Positions 19,401-26,506 of a DNA stretch of 64,000 bases are shown here, in pieces. Within the stretch, counting starts at the first letter, position 1. Each line of letters begins with the position of its first letter. The DNA lies in assembly GCA_964428835.1 (NCBI GenBank), contig CAYRZQ010000010.1, forward strand, positions 26,030 through 90,029, given 5' to 3'. The notes beneath the pieces were generated by a model. The model had not been told where the DNA came from. It was given only the letters and a program-made list of their open reading frames with translations, and searched no databases. Source of the stretch: JAIXWP01 sp964428835 (GTDB lineage: Bacteria > Bacteroidota > Bacteroidia > Flavobacteriales_D > Sanyastnellaceae). The position numbers were made by a program, and so were the translations under genes.

Positions 19401-20100
19401 GGTTGTCTGGAGTAGGGTTAACGGTGTATCCAGAAGACATCACTCTCAAATCATTGTCGTTTGGAGAGTAGATAGCAACATCATCAATTTGCCACCAGTA
19501 GTAGGTTCCCTGAAACTGGAAGCGCAGCCTTACATTGCTTTGGAATGCTGCGAAAGAGGAGATGTTGTAGGTAGTCCAAATTGCATTGTTGCTGGTGAGT
19601 CCAGTGTTCGTACCCGCATCTTGCCAAGCGCCATTATTCACTGAAACCTGAACTTTGCAAGTAGCCGAAAATAAACGGAACTGTTCCTGAAAAGTAATTA
19701 CAACGGCATCATTGCTGGAAAAATTGAGAACGCCGGTGGTGAGCCAAGCGGTATGGGGAGCGGGATCTGAACCAGTTCCAAGACCTCCGCATCCTGCAAC
19801 AGCATCATCCCAGAAATTACTATCAAAAATCATGAATCCGTTTTCTCTCGTGAGAGATTGAATTGGAAGCGCGCCACTTGAACATGTACCTCTTGGACCA
19901 ATGTTGCTCGAAGGTGTGGTGTTTGGCCCACGGTATTCCCATAAACCAATATTGGAAGCACTTGTATTCGTCCAGCCTGCCGGAAGTCCTGTTGAAAAAT
20001 CCCAACTATAAAGCACCTCCCCAAATACTTGTGCATTTAGATGAAGGCTTAAAAACGTAACGATCAGGGTTAAAAATGTAGAGCGTACAAGTAACACCAT
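16474..20100 (-). CDS. T9SS-exported protein with 13 tandem Cys/Asp repeats
   Basis: A 1208-residue secreted protein with a signal peptide (about 1-23). The N-terminal region (about 25-210) looks like a choice-of-anchor/MAM-type beta-sandwich: V-L-Y-S-W-D-F-S-T-G-L-P-A-G-W-T at the start and Y-W-W-Q-I-D-D-V-A-I-Y at the end. A CARDB-like region follows (about 215-340) and then a further beta domain. Next come 13 exact-length 24-residue repeats of the form G-C-T-N-P-x-A-x-N-Y-N-P-x-A-x-x-D-D-G-S-C, about residues 509-820. PKD-like domains follow, and then a T9SS sorting domain (L-K-L-Y-P-N-P-S-S-G). The repeat type is known from marine Bacteroidota surface proteins; its function is unknown, and the D-D-G-S-C pattern suggests disulphides and perhaps cation binding. 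Confidence 0.85.
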   Translation of the reverse strand: MVLLVRSTFLTLIVTFLSLHLNAQVFGEVLYSWDFSTGLPAGWTNTSASNIGLWEYRGPNTTPSSNIGPRGTCSSGALPIQSLTRENGFMIFDSNFWDDAVAGCGGLGTGSDPAPHTAWLTTGVLNFSSNDAVVITFQEQFRLFSATCKVQVSVNNGAWQDAGTNTGLTSNNAIWTTYNISSFAAFQSNVRLRFQFQGTYYWWQIDDVAIYSPNDNDLRVMSSGYTVNPTPDNLYNELEYDQYPSTMLAPLRFRAAIRNIGANGQNGVTMTSRVLNSANTVVNNQTTPTQNVPSAQTVSFQSPNTYTPPATNNEYTVQIIANTNATTVDQNLADNTVTHDFSVTPYTYARDEGPAENFFAPAAVYATEPMEIGNVFEGRNASRSCRSLQVALGEGTEVGSQIQAIVYNEEYDQVRAVSLPYTVNLADINQLGEEKIVTLQLTTPVIMHPDTFYIAMVRNLDGNAPLRVCRSGEAPSSTAFVNYYNLNALFFLLTTPVVRMNIFPNNLTPGCMDATAMNFNPAANVSDGSCRYPGCTISYAINYDPDANFYDDSCIVPGCTDPEAFNFDPLANLDDGSCINGGCTNPDATNFDPGAEVDDGTCIVPGCTIPEATNYNPEATEDDGSCVVPGCTNPVAANYNPNATFDDGTCVIAGCTNPAAINYNPNATLDNGTCVILGCLDPLASNYNPNANQSNNSCIYLGCTNPLAQNYDPQANQDDGSCIILGCTNETANNYNPAATQDDGSCQIEGCTDPIADNYNSEANIEDGSCIYIGCTDEEAINFDPTALEDDGTCQYPGCIDETAVNFDPTANVDDGSCIFSTPALSVNILQGCAPLTVQVTNQTAVVENSTCQFFINDDLVYEGCESTFNVTIPNSGSFQIEYRYTIEEAVQSAFSAPINVNSTPPTPLLIYDANANQVVCSTCNSANYSWAIDGQSQTEQSSTISTINNGITNNGAYVLTAANAQCTSVSEPLTVLQPSLTFNLNDQCAPSVIQIINNTDIPQGAVMLVNYGIGNSVILNPGTNFFNYLQAGTYEIEVSLSFNSSLVEVTESIIVSTPITPQLQWLADQDLVSCLNCVETGETSWLVDGVAAGNGTSISDNLGVVYSANFTNEFGCIGTAAIVISNVEEIDEQLLKLYPNPSSGDFRIESDQPIERIEIINSLGQKILEQNGLNMTSTIISLPIQGTYMVRALVAEAWIESRILVVR
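17641..18576 (-). repeat. 13 tandem 72-bp coding repeats
   Basis: 936 bp is exactly 13 x 72 bp. Every unit encodes 24 residues starting with [PGALEI]-G-C and ending with D-[DN]-G-[ST]-C or a variant. The protein units are clearly alike but the DNA units have diverged, so this is an old array, not a recent expansion. Confidence 0.9.
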
Positions 20101-20169
20101 TTTTAATCTAATTAGCGCGTGTGAAGATACAATTGAAAATGGTATAGCCCGAATGGATTTTATCCATTT

Positions 20170-21057
20170 TTAGGCTTGTTCGAGCTGCCAGTTTTCAAAT
20201 AAGTCCAAAATCACACCATCGGCTAGTCCAATTTTTGGTACAATCATATTCGAAATGTGGGCATACCCCATGAGTCGGAGATAAATTTCACACGCTGGGA
20301 TAATGACGTCAGCCCTATCAGGCTTCATTTTTAGCTTGGTAATTCTCTGCTCCATCGTGAGAGCTCTGAGCATTTCATATTGCTCTTTGATTTCCGTTAG
20401 TGAGATGGTTTGATTTGGCTTTTTTCCAATAATTTTAAAAAGAGTATTGATGTTTCCGCCTGTGCCTATGGCTGTTACGACTTCATTGTCTTTAAAAGAG
20501 GATTGAATCCAGCGGCGGGCACGCTCCCAAACTTTCGCATCTACTGCATTGCTCAGCATACGCACCGTACCCAGCTCGAAGCTTTGGCCTTTGATGCGCT
20601 TCCCGTTTTTAATGAGAGTCAATTCGGTGCTGCCACCACCCACATCTATGTATAGATAGTTGGCTTTGGTATTGAGATTTTGAGCAAAGTAGTTGGAAAA
20701 AATGAGGTTAGCCTCTTCGTCACCGCTGAGTAATTCGATCTCAATGCCAGACTCTTCCTTGACTTTTTTGATAACAGCTCTCTTGTTTTTCGCTTCACGC
20801 ATGGCGCTGGTAGCGCAGGCTCTGTATATGGCAGTATCATGCACCTCCATGAGATAAGCAAAGGCAGTCATGGTTTTTACCAATTGATTGACCTTGTGTT
20901 TTCCAATTTTTCCTTTGGTAAACACATCCTCTCCAAGACGCACGGGAACACGCGTAAGGCTAACCTTTTCGATGTGATAGCGTCCTTCGTCAATATGCAC
21001 TTCCTCAATGAGAAGGCGGATGGCGTTGGAACCTATGTCAATGGCGGCAAACTTCAC
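20170..21057 (-). CDS. ppx: Ppx/GppA family phosphatase (exopolyphosphatase-like)
   Basis: A 295-residue member of the ASKHA-fold exopolyphosphatase/pppGpp phosphatase family. The phosphate-1 motif is A-A-I-D-I-G-S-N-A-I-R-L-L at the N-terminus, phosphate-2 is Y-I-D-V-G-G-G-S-T-E-L near residue 140, and A-I-G-T-G-G-N-I near 200 is the adenosine-type motif. It lacks the C-terminal HD-like domain of the long E. coli protein, the usual short form in Bacteroidota. The start codon is GTG at 21057. It lies 30 nt downstream of ppk1 on the same strand, forming the classical polyphosphate synthesis/degradation operon. Confidence 0.93.
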   Translation of the reverse strand: MKFAAIDIGSNAIRLLIEEVHIDEGRYHIEKVSLTRVPVRLGEDVFTKGKIGKHKVNQLVKTMTAFAYLMEVHDTAIYRACATSAMREAKNKRAVIKKVKEESGIEIELLSGDEEANLIFSNYFAQNLNTKANYLYIDVGGGSTELTLIKNGKRIKGQSFELGTVRMLSNAVDAKVWERARRWIQSSFKDNEVVTAIGTGGNINTLFKIIGKKPNQTISLTEIKEQYEMLRALTMEQRITKLKMKPDRADVIIPACEIYLRLMGYAHISNMIVPKIGLADGVILDLFENWQLEQA

Positions 21058-21087
21058 AGAATTCTATTAGTCCGCCAAAGAAAAGAA

Positions 21088-23151
21088 TTACTGCTTTTTT
21101 TTCAGCATGTCGTAAAATCTCGACTGGCTATCAAATGGCTTCAAACCCTTGCTAGGCTTGCGATATTCGTTTTTCAGAGATTTATCAACAATGCGCACTT
21201 TTGCGTTTTCATCCAATTGAATGTTGAGATACTCCATGATTTCCGTTTTCAATTTTGGACTATAAATCGGAGTCGTTACTTCAATGCGATGATCGATATT
21301 TCTGGTCATCCAGTCAGCGCTTGAGATAAAATAGAGTGGTTTTTTGTTGTTACAAAATACCATGATGCGCGCATGTTCTAAAAATCTTCCTACAACACTA
21401 ATGCATTCTATATTATCACTCAGACCTGCTACACCAGGCACAAGACTGCAAATTCCGCGTATGATCAATTTGATCTTTACCCCAGCTTGACTCGCTTCAT
21501 AAAGTTTGCGAATCATGCCTGAGTCAACAAGATTATTCATCTTTAAAATAATCCAAGCCTCCTTTCTTTTCTCTGCATTATCAATCTCATCATTGATTAA
21601 GTCCATAAACTTCCTGCGAGTATTGAATGGACTTACGATGAGATGGCGGAATACGTGACGGGTATAATTACTTTCAAAAAATTCAAAGATCTTTCGCACT
21701 TCGCGACCGATTTCGCGGTCTGCGGTTAGAAGACTTATGTCACTATAAATATTGGCCGTTTTTTCGTGGAAGTTTCCCGTTCCAATGTGACTGTATCGTA
21801 CCGTTTTATTTCCTTCTTTTCTACTAATTTGAATCAGTTTAGAATGCACTTTAAGGCCTTGTACGCCAGGTATAACGCGCGCTCCGGCTTCTTGCAATCG
21901 TTGAGTGACGTAGATATTATTTTCTTCATCAAAACGCGCCTGCAATTCAACTACTGCGATTACATTTTTTCCATTTCTGGCGGCGTTGATGAGTGCATTC
22001 ACGATTTGACTGTTCTTCGCTACACGATACAAACTAATGCGAATGGTACGCACATGCGGATCAATGGCGGCTTCACGCAAAAAGTCAAGGAGATTGGTAA
22101 AGGTTTGATAGGGATAATGAATGAGGATATCTTCCTTTGCAATCGTTTTTAAAATACTCTTTTCCTTTGATACAATCGGGTGTTGCGTAGCAGGCATCGG
22201 AGGGAAACACAAGTCAGTGCGGCCGAAGTTTGGGAACCCCATGAGGTCGCGTTTGTTGTGATAGCGCCCGCCTGCAATTGCATTTTCTTTATTCTTTAAT
22301 CCAATTTTTTTCAGAATGAATTCAAGAAAATGGGATGGAATTTCCTTGTCGTAATTCAAACGCACATATTGTCCTTTCTTGCGTTGTGAAAGGCTTCGCG
22401 ACATCTTTTCTACTACCCCTTTCGAAAGATCGTCGTCAATATCTAACTCCGCGTCTCGCGTGGTTTTTATGGTATAGGCTTTCGCAGAATCAAAATCGAA
22501 AATTGCGAATACACGGCGCAAGCGATAGCGAATGACATCCTCTACAAACATCACGTAGCGTTTGTCGTCATCTGAGGGTATTTCCACAAAACGCGTTAGC
22601 GTGGTTGGCACTTCCATGATAGCGTACGCTCCATGCGTCTTGTCAGTCTTATATCCCAATTCAATGGCCAGATAAAAACTATTGTCATCGAGCGGAGGAA
22701 ACATGCTCTTGGCATTGAGCATGATGGGCACCAAGTATGGACGAACTTGATATTCGAAGTAGTTTTCTACAAACTTTTTTTGATTTGGTTTGAGCTTCGT
22801 TTCATCAATAAAGTGGATGTCTTCCTTTGCGAGTTCTAGTGTCAATGCTTTGAAGGTTTTATCAAACTTCTCTTGCATTTTCATCACGATGTCGCGAATT
22901 TCATCGAGGGTTTCCTTAGGATTAAAATCCATTGGATCAACGGCTTTTTTGCCGAAAGTACTGGCTCTTCTAAGCGTAGCGACGCGCACTTTAAAAAACT
23001 CGTCAAGATTGTTGCTGAATATTCCCAAAAATCGCATGCGCTCCAAAAGTGGGACTTCTTTGTCTTGTGCTTCTTGCAACACGCGTTCATTGAACGACAA
23101 CCAAGAAATTTCACGGTTGATATATTCCTTTTTCTTTTTTTCGAGAGTCAT
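21088..23151 (-). CDS. ppk1: Polyphosphate kinase 1
   Basis: A 687-residue PPK1, which reversibly transfers the ATP gamma-phosphate to inorganic polyphosphate. The N-terminal domain begins with Y-I-N-R-E-I-S-W-L-S-F-N-E-R-V-L-Q-E-A, typical of the family. The catalytic segment Y-S-H-I-G-T-G-N-F-H-E-K-T-A carries the His (455) that matches the autophosphorylated His435 of E. coli; the two phospholipase-D-like C-terminal domains continue to S-S-A-D-W-M-T-R-N. The length is normal. It is followed by ppx and preceded by a TATTTTTG element. Confidence 0.96.
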   Translation of the reverse strand: MTLEKKKKEYINREISWLSFNERVLQEAQDKEVPLLERMRFLGIFSNNLDEFFKVRVATLRRASTFGKKAVDPMDFNPKETLDEIRDIVMKMQEKFDKTFKALTLELAKEDIHFIDETKLKPNQKKFVENYFEYQVRPYLVPIMLNAKSMFPPLDDNSFYLAIELGYKTDKTHGAYAIMEVPTTLTRFVEIPSDDDKRYVMFVEDVIRYRLRRVFAIFDFDSAKAYTIKTTRDAELDIDDDLSKGVVEKMSRSLSQRKKGQYVRLNYDKEIPSHFLEFILKKIGLKNKENAIAGGRYHNKRDLMGFPNFGRTDLCFPPMPATQHPIVSKEKSILKTIAKEDILIHYPYQTFTNLLDFLREAAIDPHVRTIRISLYRVAKNSQIVNALINAARNGKNVIAVVELQARFDEENNIYVTQRLQEAGARVIPGVQGLKVHSKLIQISRKEGNKTVRYSHIGTGNFHEKTANIYSDISLLTADREIGREVRKIFEFFESNYTRHVFRHLIVSPFNTRRKFMDLINDEIDNAEKRKEAWIILKMNNLVDSGMIRKLYEASQAGVKIKLIIRGICSLVPGVAGLSDNIECISVVGRFLEHARIMVFCNNKKPLYFISSADWMTRNIDHRIEVTTPIYSPKLKTEIMEYLNIQLDENAKVRIVDKSLKNEYRKPSKGLKPFDSQSRFYDMLKKKQ

Positions 23152-23176
23152 ATAAGGGTTTTGTCGACAACGGGCT

Positions 23177-23184
23177 CAAAAATA
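23177..23184 (-). promoter_or_regulatory. -7 promoter element of ppk1-ppx
   Basis: On the minus strand TATTTTTG lies 25 nt before the ppk1 ATG and matches TAnnTTTG. Confidence 0.55.
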
Positions 23185-23223
23185 AGGGGTCGCAAGCAAT
23201 TCGAATGTTAAGTTTTGTGAGAT

Positions 23224-23252
23224 AAAAAAAGCAGTCCGAAGGACTGCTTTTT
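23224..23252 (-). terminator. Intrinsic terminator after the serine hydrolase gene
   Basis: The stem AAAAGCAGTCC with GGACTGCTTTT and a 3-nt loop is followed on the minus strand by a T-run. It lies 21 nt after the stop at 23273. Confidence 0.9.
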
Positions 23253-23272
23253 GACGAAACTGAGAGGTATGA

Positions 23273-25060
23273 TTATTCTTTTTTCTTGAATTCAAATCCA
23301 CTATAATAAAGATTGCCATTCGGTAACAATCGGAAGGTATCGCCTGTTCCGCGGCCGATTCCAGTTGATTTGGCATACGCGTCGTCTAAGGCGAGCATAT
23401 AGTTTTCTGCTGTTTCTTTTTTATTCTGAAATTTAAGTTTGAAAAAAATAAATCCATCTTTTTCCACTAATTCTACAGAGTCAAATTTGTCAAAGTTTAG
23501 TTCAAGACATTCTTTACAACTGAAATAATCACTCGCTAAAGCGTAGGTCCCCATTGCTTTTTTCCATGTTTCAGGAATTTGCGTAGGTCTCTGATTGATT
23601 GATATGAACTCTTCAGATTTTGCCTTGCTATTGATACCTTTTAAGTAGGTATTGCCGTTGAGATTTTCGAATCGGAAATATTGATCTCTAACTTTAATTC
23701 CAATAAATCCTAGAAGTTTTGCTTTTACAGTGTATAAAGTGGAATCTGGATGAACTCTTTGAAATACGAGCTTGGCGGGACCTTGCTTGCCGACAAGTCT
23801 TAGTTTGGAATCTGTTTTCAGAGGAATATTGCCCATGAAATAAAAACCTTTCATAGACTCGTTGTAGGACGCATCTGCGTATTCATTTTTTACTTCAAAA
23901 GCTGGAGGTTTGATGGAGTAAGTTTTCTTTGAATCAGCTTTTAGGTACTCATTCATTAGACTTAATGTACTTCGCGCGGAAGAAACCTCGGCGGTATTTG
24001 TTAGAATAATTACACCTATACCTAGTTCAGGAATGAAGCCCATGGTGGCATGGTATCCGAAAGTATCACCAGCGTGCCCTACCCAAGTTGCCTCTGTGCT
24101 ATCTGTTTTGCATATTAATTTATCCGCATAGAGCCCCCAACCCCAATATTCTGATGAGATGCGAGAGAGTATGAGATCATCGTGCCTGCTGGTACTCATG
24201 AGTTGGATCATTTCTGCGTCAAAGGCTCTATTGTCTTGGCCTCTGGCAGCATTCAATAATGCGGTCACATATTTACCCATGTCAATAGCGCTACTTCGAA
24301 TCATTCCCGCTGCTTCATCACGAATGAATGCGTCCACGTACATTTTTCCTTTAATATAAGTTTTTGCCGCATTCTTGTGGCGTGAATCTGCTGGACTGAT
24401 AAATGTAGAATTCATGCCCAATGGACTGAGAATATTTTTTTCTATATAATTGGAATAGCTCAGAGTGGAGATTCGTTGAATCGTTTCGCCGAGTAATCCA
24501 TAACCCGCGTTGGAGTAGGCGAATTGATAGTTGTCCTTTGCTGCGCAGTATTGCTTATTTAATTCTGGGATGATAGATGCTTGTGGAGGTGGGGTGTCGC
24601 AAAAGAATCCATTCAATATTTCACCTTGAAGACCTGATGTGTGTGCCAATAAGCTTCTTATGTAGAGTGGATTTTCGCTTCCATCAGAGTTTTTTATGGT
24701 TAATTCAGGAATGTACTTTTTTACTGATTCATTTACATTCAGCTTTCCTTGTTTTTGAAGTTGCAATATCGAAATGGCGGTGAAGCTTTTGGAAATTGAT
24801 CCAATTCCAAAAATGGTTGTATCGGTTGCAGGAATTTGCGCTTCAAAATCGGCAAAGCCATATCCTCGGCTATACACAACTCCTGCTGTGTCAACGATTG
24901 CGATGGCAACTCCGCCCTTTTTCATTGAAGCAGCGTACTTGTTGTACAAACTGTCGATTCGGTTTTTGGCACTGGGGCTTATGCGGTCGATCTGCTGGCC
25001 AAATGAATTTTGGAAGCTAAAAATGAAAAGTCCGAAGAGAAAAAATTTGAGAATTTGCAT
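23273..25060 (-). CDS. Serine hydrolase of the class C beta-lactamase family, secreted
   Basis: A 595-residue protein with a signal peptide (M-Q-I-L-K-F-F-L-F-G-L-F..., cleavage near S-F-G-Q). The N-terminal ~380 residues are a beta-lactamase/DD-peptidase-like domain with S-I-S-K (catalytic Ser 88, Lys 91), the Y-S-N motif in Y-S-N-A-G-Y-G and H-A-G in G-H-A-G-D. The C-terminal ~200 residues form a lipocalin-like beta domain often seen in such proteins. The substrate is unknown; it could be a peptide or an ester. ATG 25060 is preferred, 4 nt after the AraC stop; ATG 25078 would overlap that gene and delay the signal peptide. It is probably cotranscribed with the AraC gene upstream. Confidence 0.88.
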   Translation of the reverse strand: MQILKFFLFGLFIFSFQNSFGQQIDRISPSAKNRIDSLYNKYAASMKKGGVAIAIVDTAGVVYSRGYGFADFEAQIPATDTTIFGIGSISKSFTAISILQLQKQGKLNVNESVKKYIPELTIKNSDGSENPLYIRSLLAHTSGLQGEILNGFFCDTPPPQASIIPELNKQYCAAKDNYQFAYSNAGYGLLGETIQRISTLSYSNYIEKNILSPLGMNSTFISPADSRHKNAAKTYIKGKMYVDAFIRDEAAGMIRSSAIDMGKYVTALLNAARGQDNRAFDAEMIQLMSTSRHDDLILSRISSEYWGWGLYADKLICKTDSTEATWVGHAGDTFGYHATMGFIPELGIGVIILTNTAEVSSARSTLSLMNEYLKADSKKTYSIKPPAFEVKNEYADASYNESMKGFYFMGNIPLKTDSKLRLVGKQGPAKLVFQRVHPDSTLYTVKAKLLGFIGIKVRDQYFRFENLNGNTYLKGINSKAKSEEFISINQRPTQIPETWKKAMGTYALASDYFSCKECLELNFDKFDSVELVEKDGFIFFKLKFQNKKETAENYMLALDDAYAKSTGIGRGTGDTFRLLPNGNLYYSGFEFKKKE

Positions 25061-25064
25061 CTTA

Positions 25065-25889
25065 TTATTTTTGGTCAAAACTATTGTTTAACCATCTTCC
25101 ATACTTGTAAAAATCGAAACCTAGTTTTTTATCAGAAAAGTAGTTGGATGGTGTCATTCCGCTGAGTTGCTTGAACGTTTTACTGAAATGTGCTTGATCA
25201 TAATATTGAAAACGATAGGCGAGGTCAGTGAGGTTTTGAGTTTCTTTTTCATTTAAAACCTTTTGAAAGCGCATGATTTGAATCAGCTCTTTCGGCGTGA
25301 GTCCAATGTAGTCTGCACTCCAATTGCGCAATGTGGTAGTGGAAACTCCAATATAATTGGATAAATCACCAACTTCACTTACTTGTAAGTTTTGAATCAT
25401 TTGAAACACCTTGCTTGATGCAAGGTGATAGCTATGTTCATCAAATATCTTGGATAGAAAGTTTTCTATTTGCGCGATGACATTTTCTTCTGATCGGTCC
25501 TCCATCAACCTGTCCGTGAGTTCGCACAGCTCGTTCCTGGGCATAATCTCGGCAGCAGGAATCATGTTCCCATTGGCGAAATGATGCATTGGTATAGGAA
25601 TAAAACTTCGAAGCTTTACCGGGTTAAACACTACTGTAATTTCCGTGCTGTTGGCGGCTTGATATACAGAGAGCGGACGAGTGATTAGTCCTACAATCCA
25701 AGCTTTTGTGGAATGGTCGGTGAGTTTTTCTACGGCCGAATGGCCTTCCAGAATAAGAGTTAGGCCGATATATCCATTGGGAATTGCTTGATAGCTTATA
25801 TCTCTGTTTCCTGAAGAAATGATATAAACGGAGTGCACCATCTCGCTAAGAAATCGAGAAGATTCTAACGAGAGTCGCTTATACTGCAT
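25065..25889 (-). CDS. AraC-family transcriptional regulator
   Basis: A 274-residue regulator. The C-terminal ~100 residues hold the double helix-turn-helix: V-S-T-T-T-L-R-N-W-S-A-D-Y-I-G-L-T-P-K-E and F-Q-Y-Y-D-Q-A-H-F-S-K-T-F-K-Q-L-S-G-M-T-P. The N-terminal ~160 residues resemble the DUF6597-type ligand domain common in Bacteroidota AraC proteins (I-P-N-G-Y-I-G-L-T-L). The signal sensed is unknown. It ends 4 nt before the serine hydrolase start, so it probably controls its own operon. TATGTTTG at 25931-25924 is a likely -7 element. Confidence 0.9.
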   Translation of the reverse strand: MQYKRLSLESSRFLSEMVHSVYIISSGNRDISYQAIPNGYIGLTLILEGHSAVEKLTDHSTKAWIVGLITRPLSVYQAANSTEITVVFNPVKLRSFIPIPMHHFANGNMIPAAEIMPRNELCELTDRLMEDRSEENVIAQIENFLSKIFDEHSYHLASSKVFQMIQNLQVSEVGDLSNYIGVSTTTLRNWSADYIGLTPKELIQIMRFQKVLNEKETQNLTDLAYRFQYYDQAHFSKTFKQLSGMTPSNYFSDKKLGFDFYKYGRWLNNSFDQK

Positions 25890-25923
25890 ATTCGATCAGT
25901 GATTGTTTGATGCCTGTCTTGTA

Positions 25924-25931
25924 CAAACATA
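25924..25931 (-). promoter_or_regulatory. -7 promoter element of the AraC-hydrolase operon
   Basis: TATGTTTG on the minus strand, 34 nt before the AraC start codon. Confidence 0.5.
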
Positions 25932-25968
25932 ACCAATTCACCATCTGGATATATCGGCCCTTGTGCTT

Positions 25969-26469
25969 TTATTTCAATGCGCTGATAGCAGCGTCGTAGT
26001 TGGGCTCTTGAGCGATTTCGGGAACTTGCTCTGTATATTTTACATTGCCTTCTTCATCCAAAATCACTACTGCACGGCTCATCAATCCTGCAAGTGGGCC
26101 ATCAGTCATGTCCACATGATAGGACTTACTAAAGTTATCATCTACAAACTGAGAGGCGCCATGCACGTTTTGAAGACCTTCTGCTGCGCAAAAACGGTTG
26201 TGAGCAAACGGTAGATCTTTAGAAACGTTGAGAACTACAGTATTGTCGAGATTTGATGCGAGCTCGTTGAATTTGCGAGCACTTGCAGCGCAGATACCTG
26301 TGTCGATGCTTGGGAATATATTTAACACCACACGCTTTCCTTTTAAGTCAGAAAGAGTTACGCGGCTGAGGTCGGTTTTAACCAAATTAAAATCTGGTGC
26401 TTTGCTGCCTACTGATGGAAGACTTCCTGCGGTATTTACAGTGTTTCCTTTAAATGTGATTTGTGCCAT
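25969..26469 (-). CDS. tpx: Thiol peroxidase
   Basis: A 166-residue atypical 2-Cys peroxiredoxin of the Tpx type, reducing hydrogen peroxide and alkyl hydroperoxides with thioredoxin. The peroxidatic Cys60 lies in F-P-S-I-D-T-G-I-C-A-A-S-A-R-K-F and the resolving Cys94 in N-R-F-C-A-A-E-G-L, matching E. coli Cys61 and Cys95. G-S-K-A-P-D-F starts the thioredoxin fold. The length is standard. It lies 37 nt from valS on the same strand, downstream of it, so it may be read from the valS transcript or from its own promoter. Confidence 0.96.
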   Translation of the reverse strand: MAQITFKGNTVNTAGSLPSVGSKAPDFNLVKTDLSRVTLSDLKGKRVVLNIFPSIDTGICAASARKFNELASNLDNTVVLNVSKDLPFAHNRFCAAEGLQNVHGASQFVDDNFSKSYHVDMTDGPLAGLMSRAVVILDEEGNVKYTEQVPEIAQEPNYDAAISALK

Positions 26470-26506
26470 AATAATGAGTTTGTTTGTAAGACAAGCTTTA
26501 AACTTA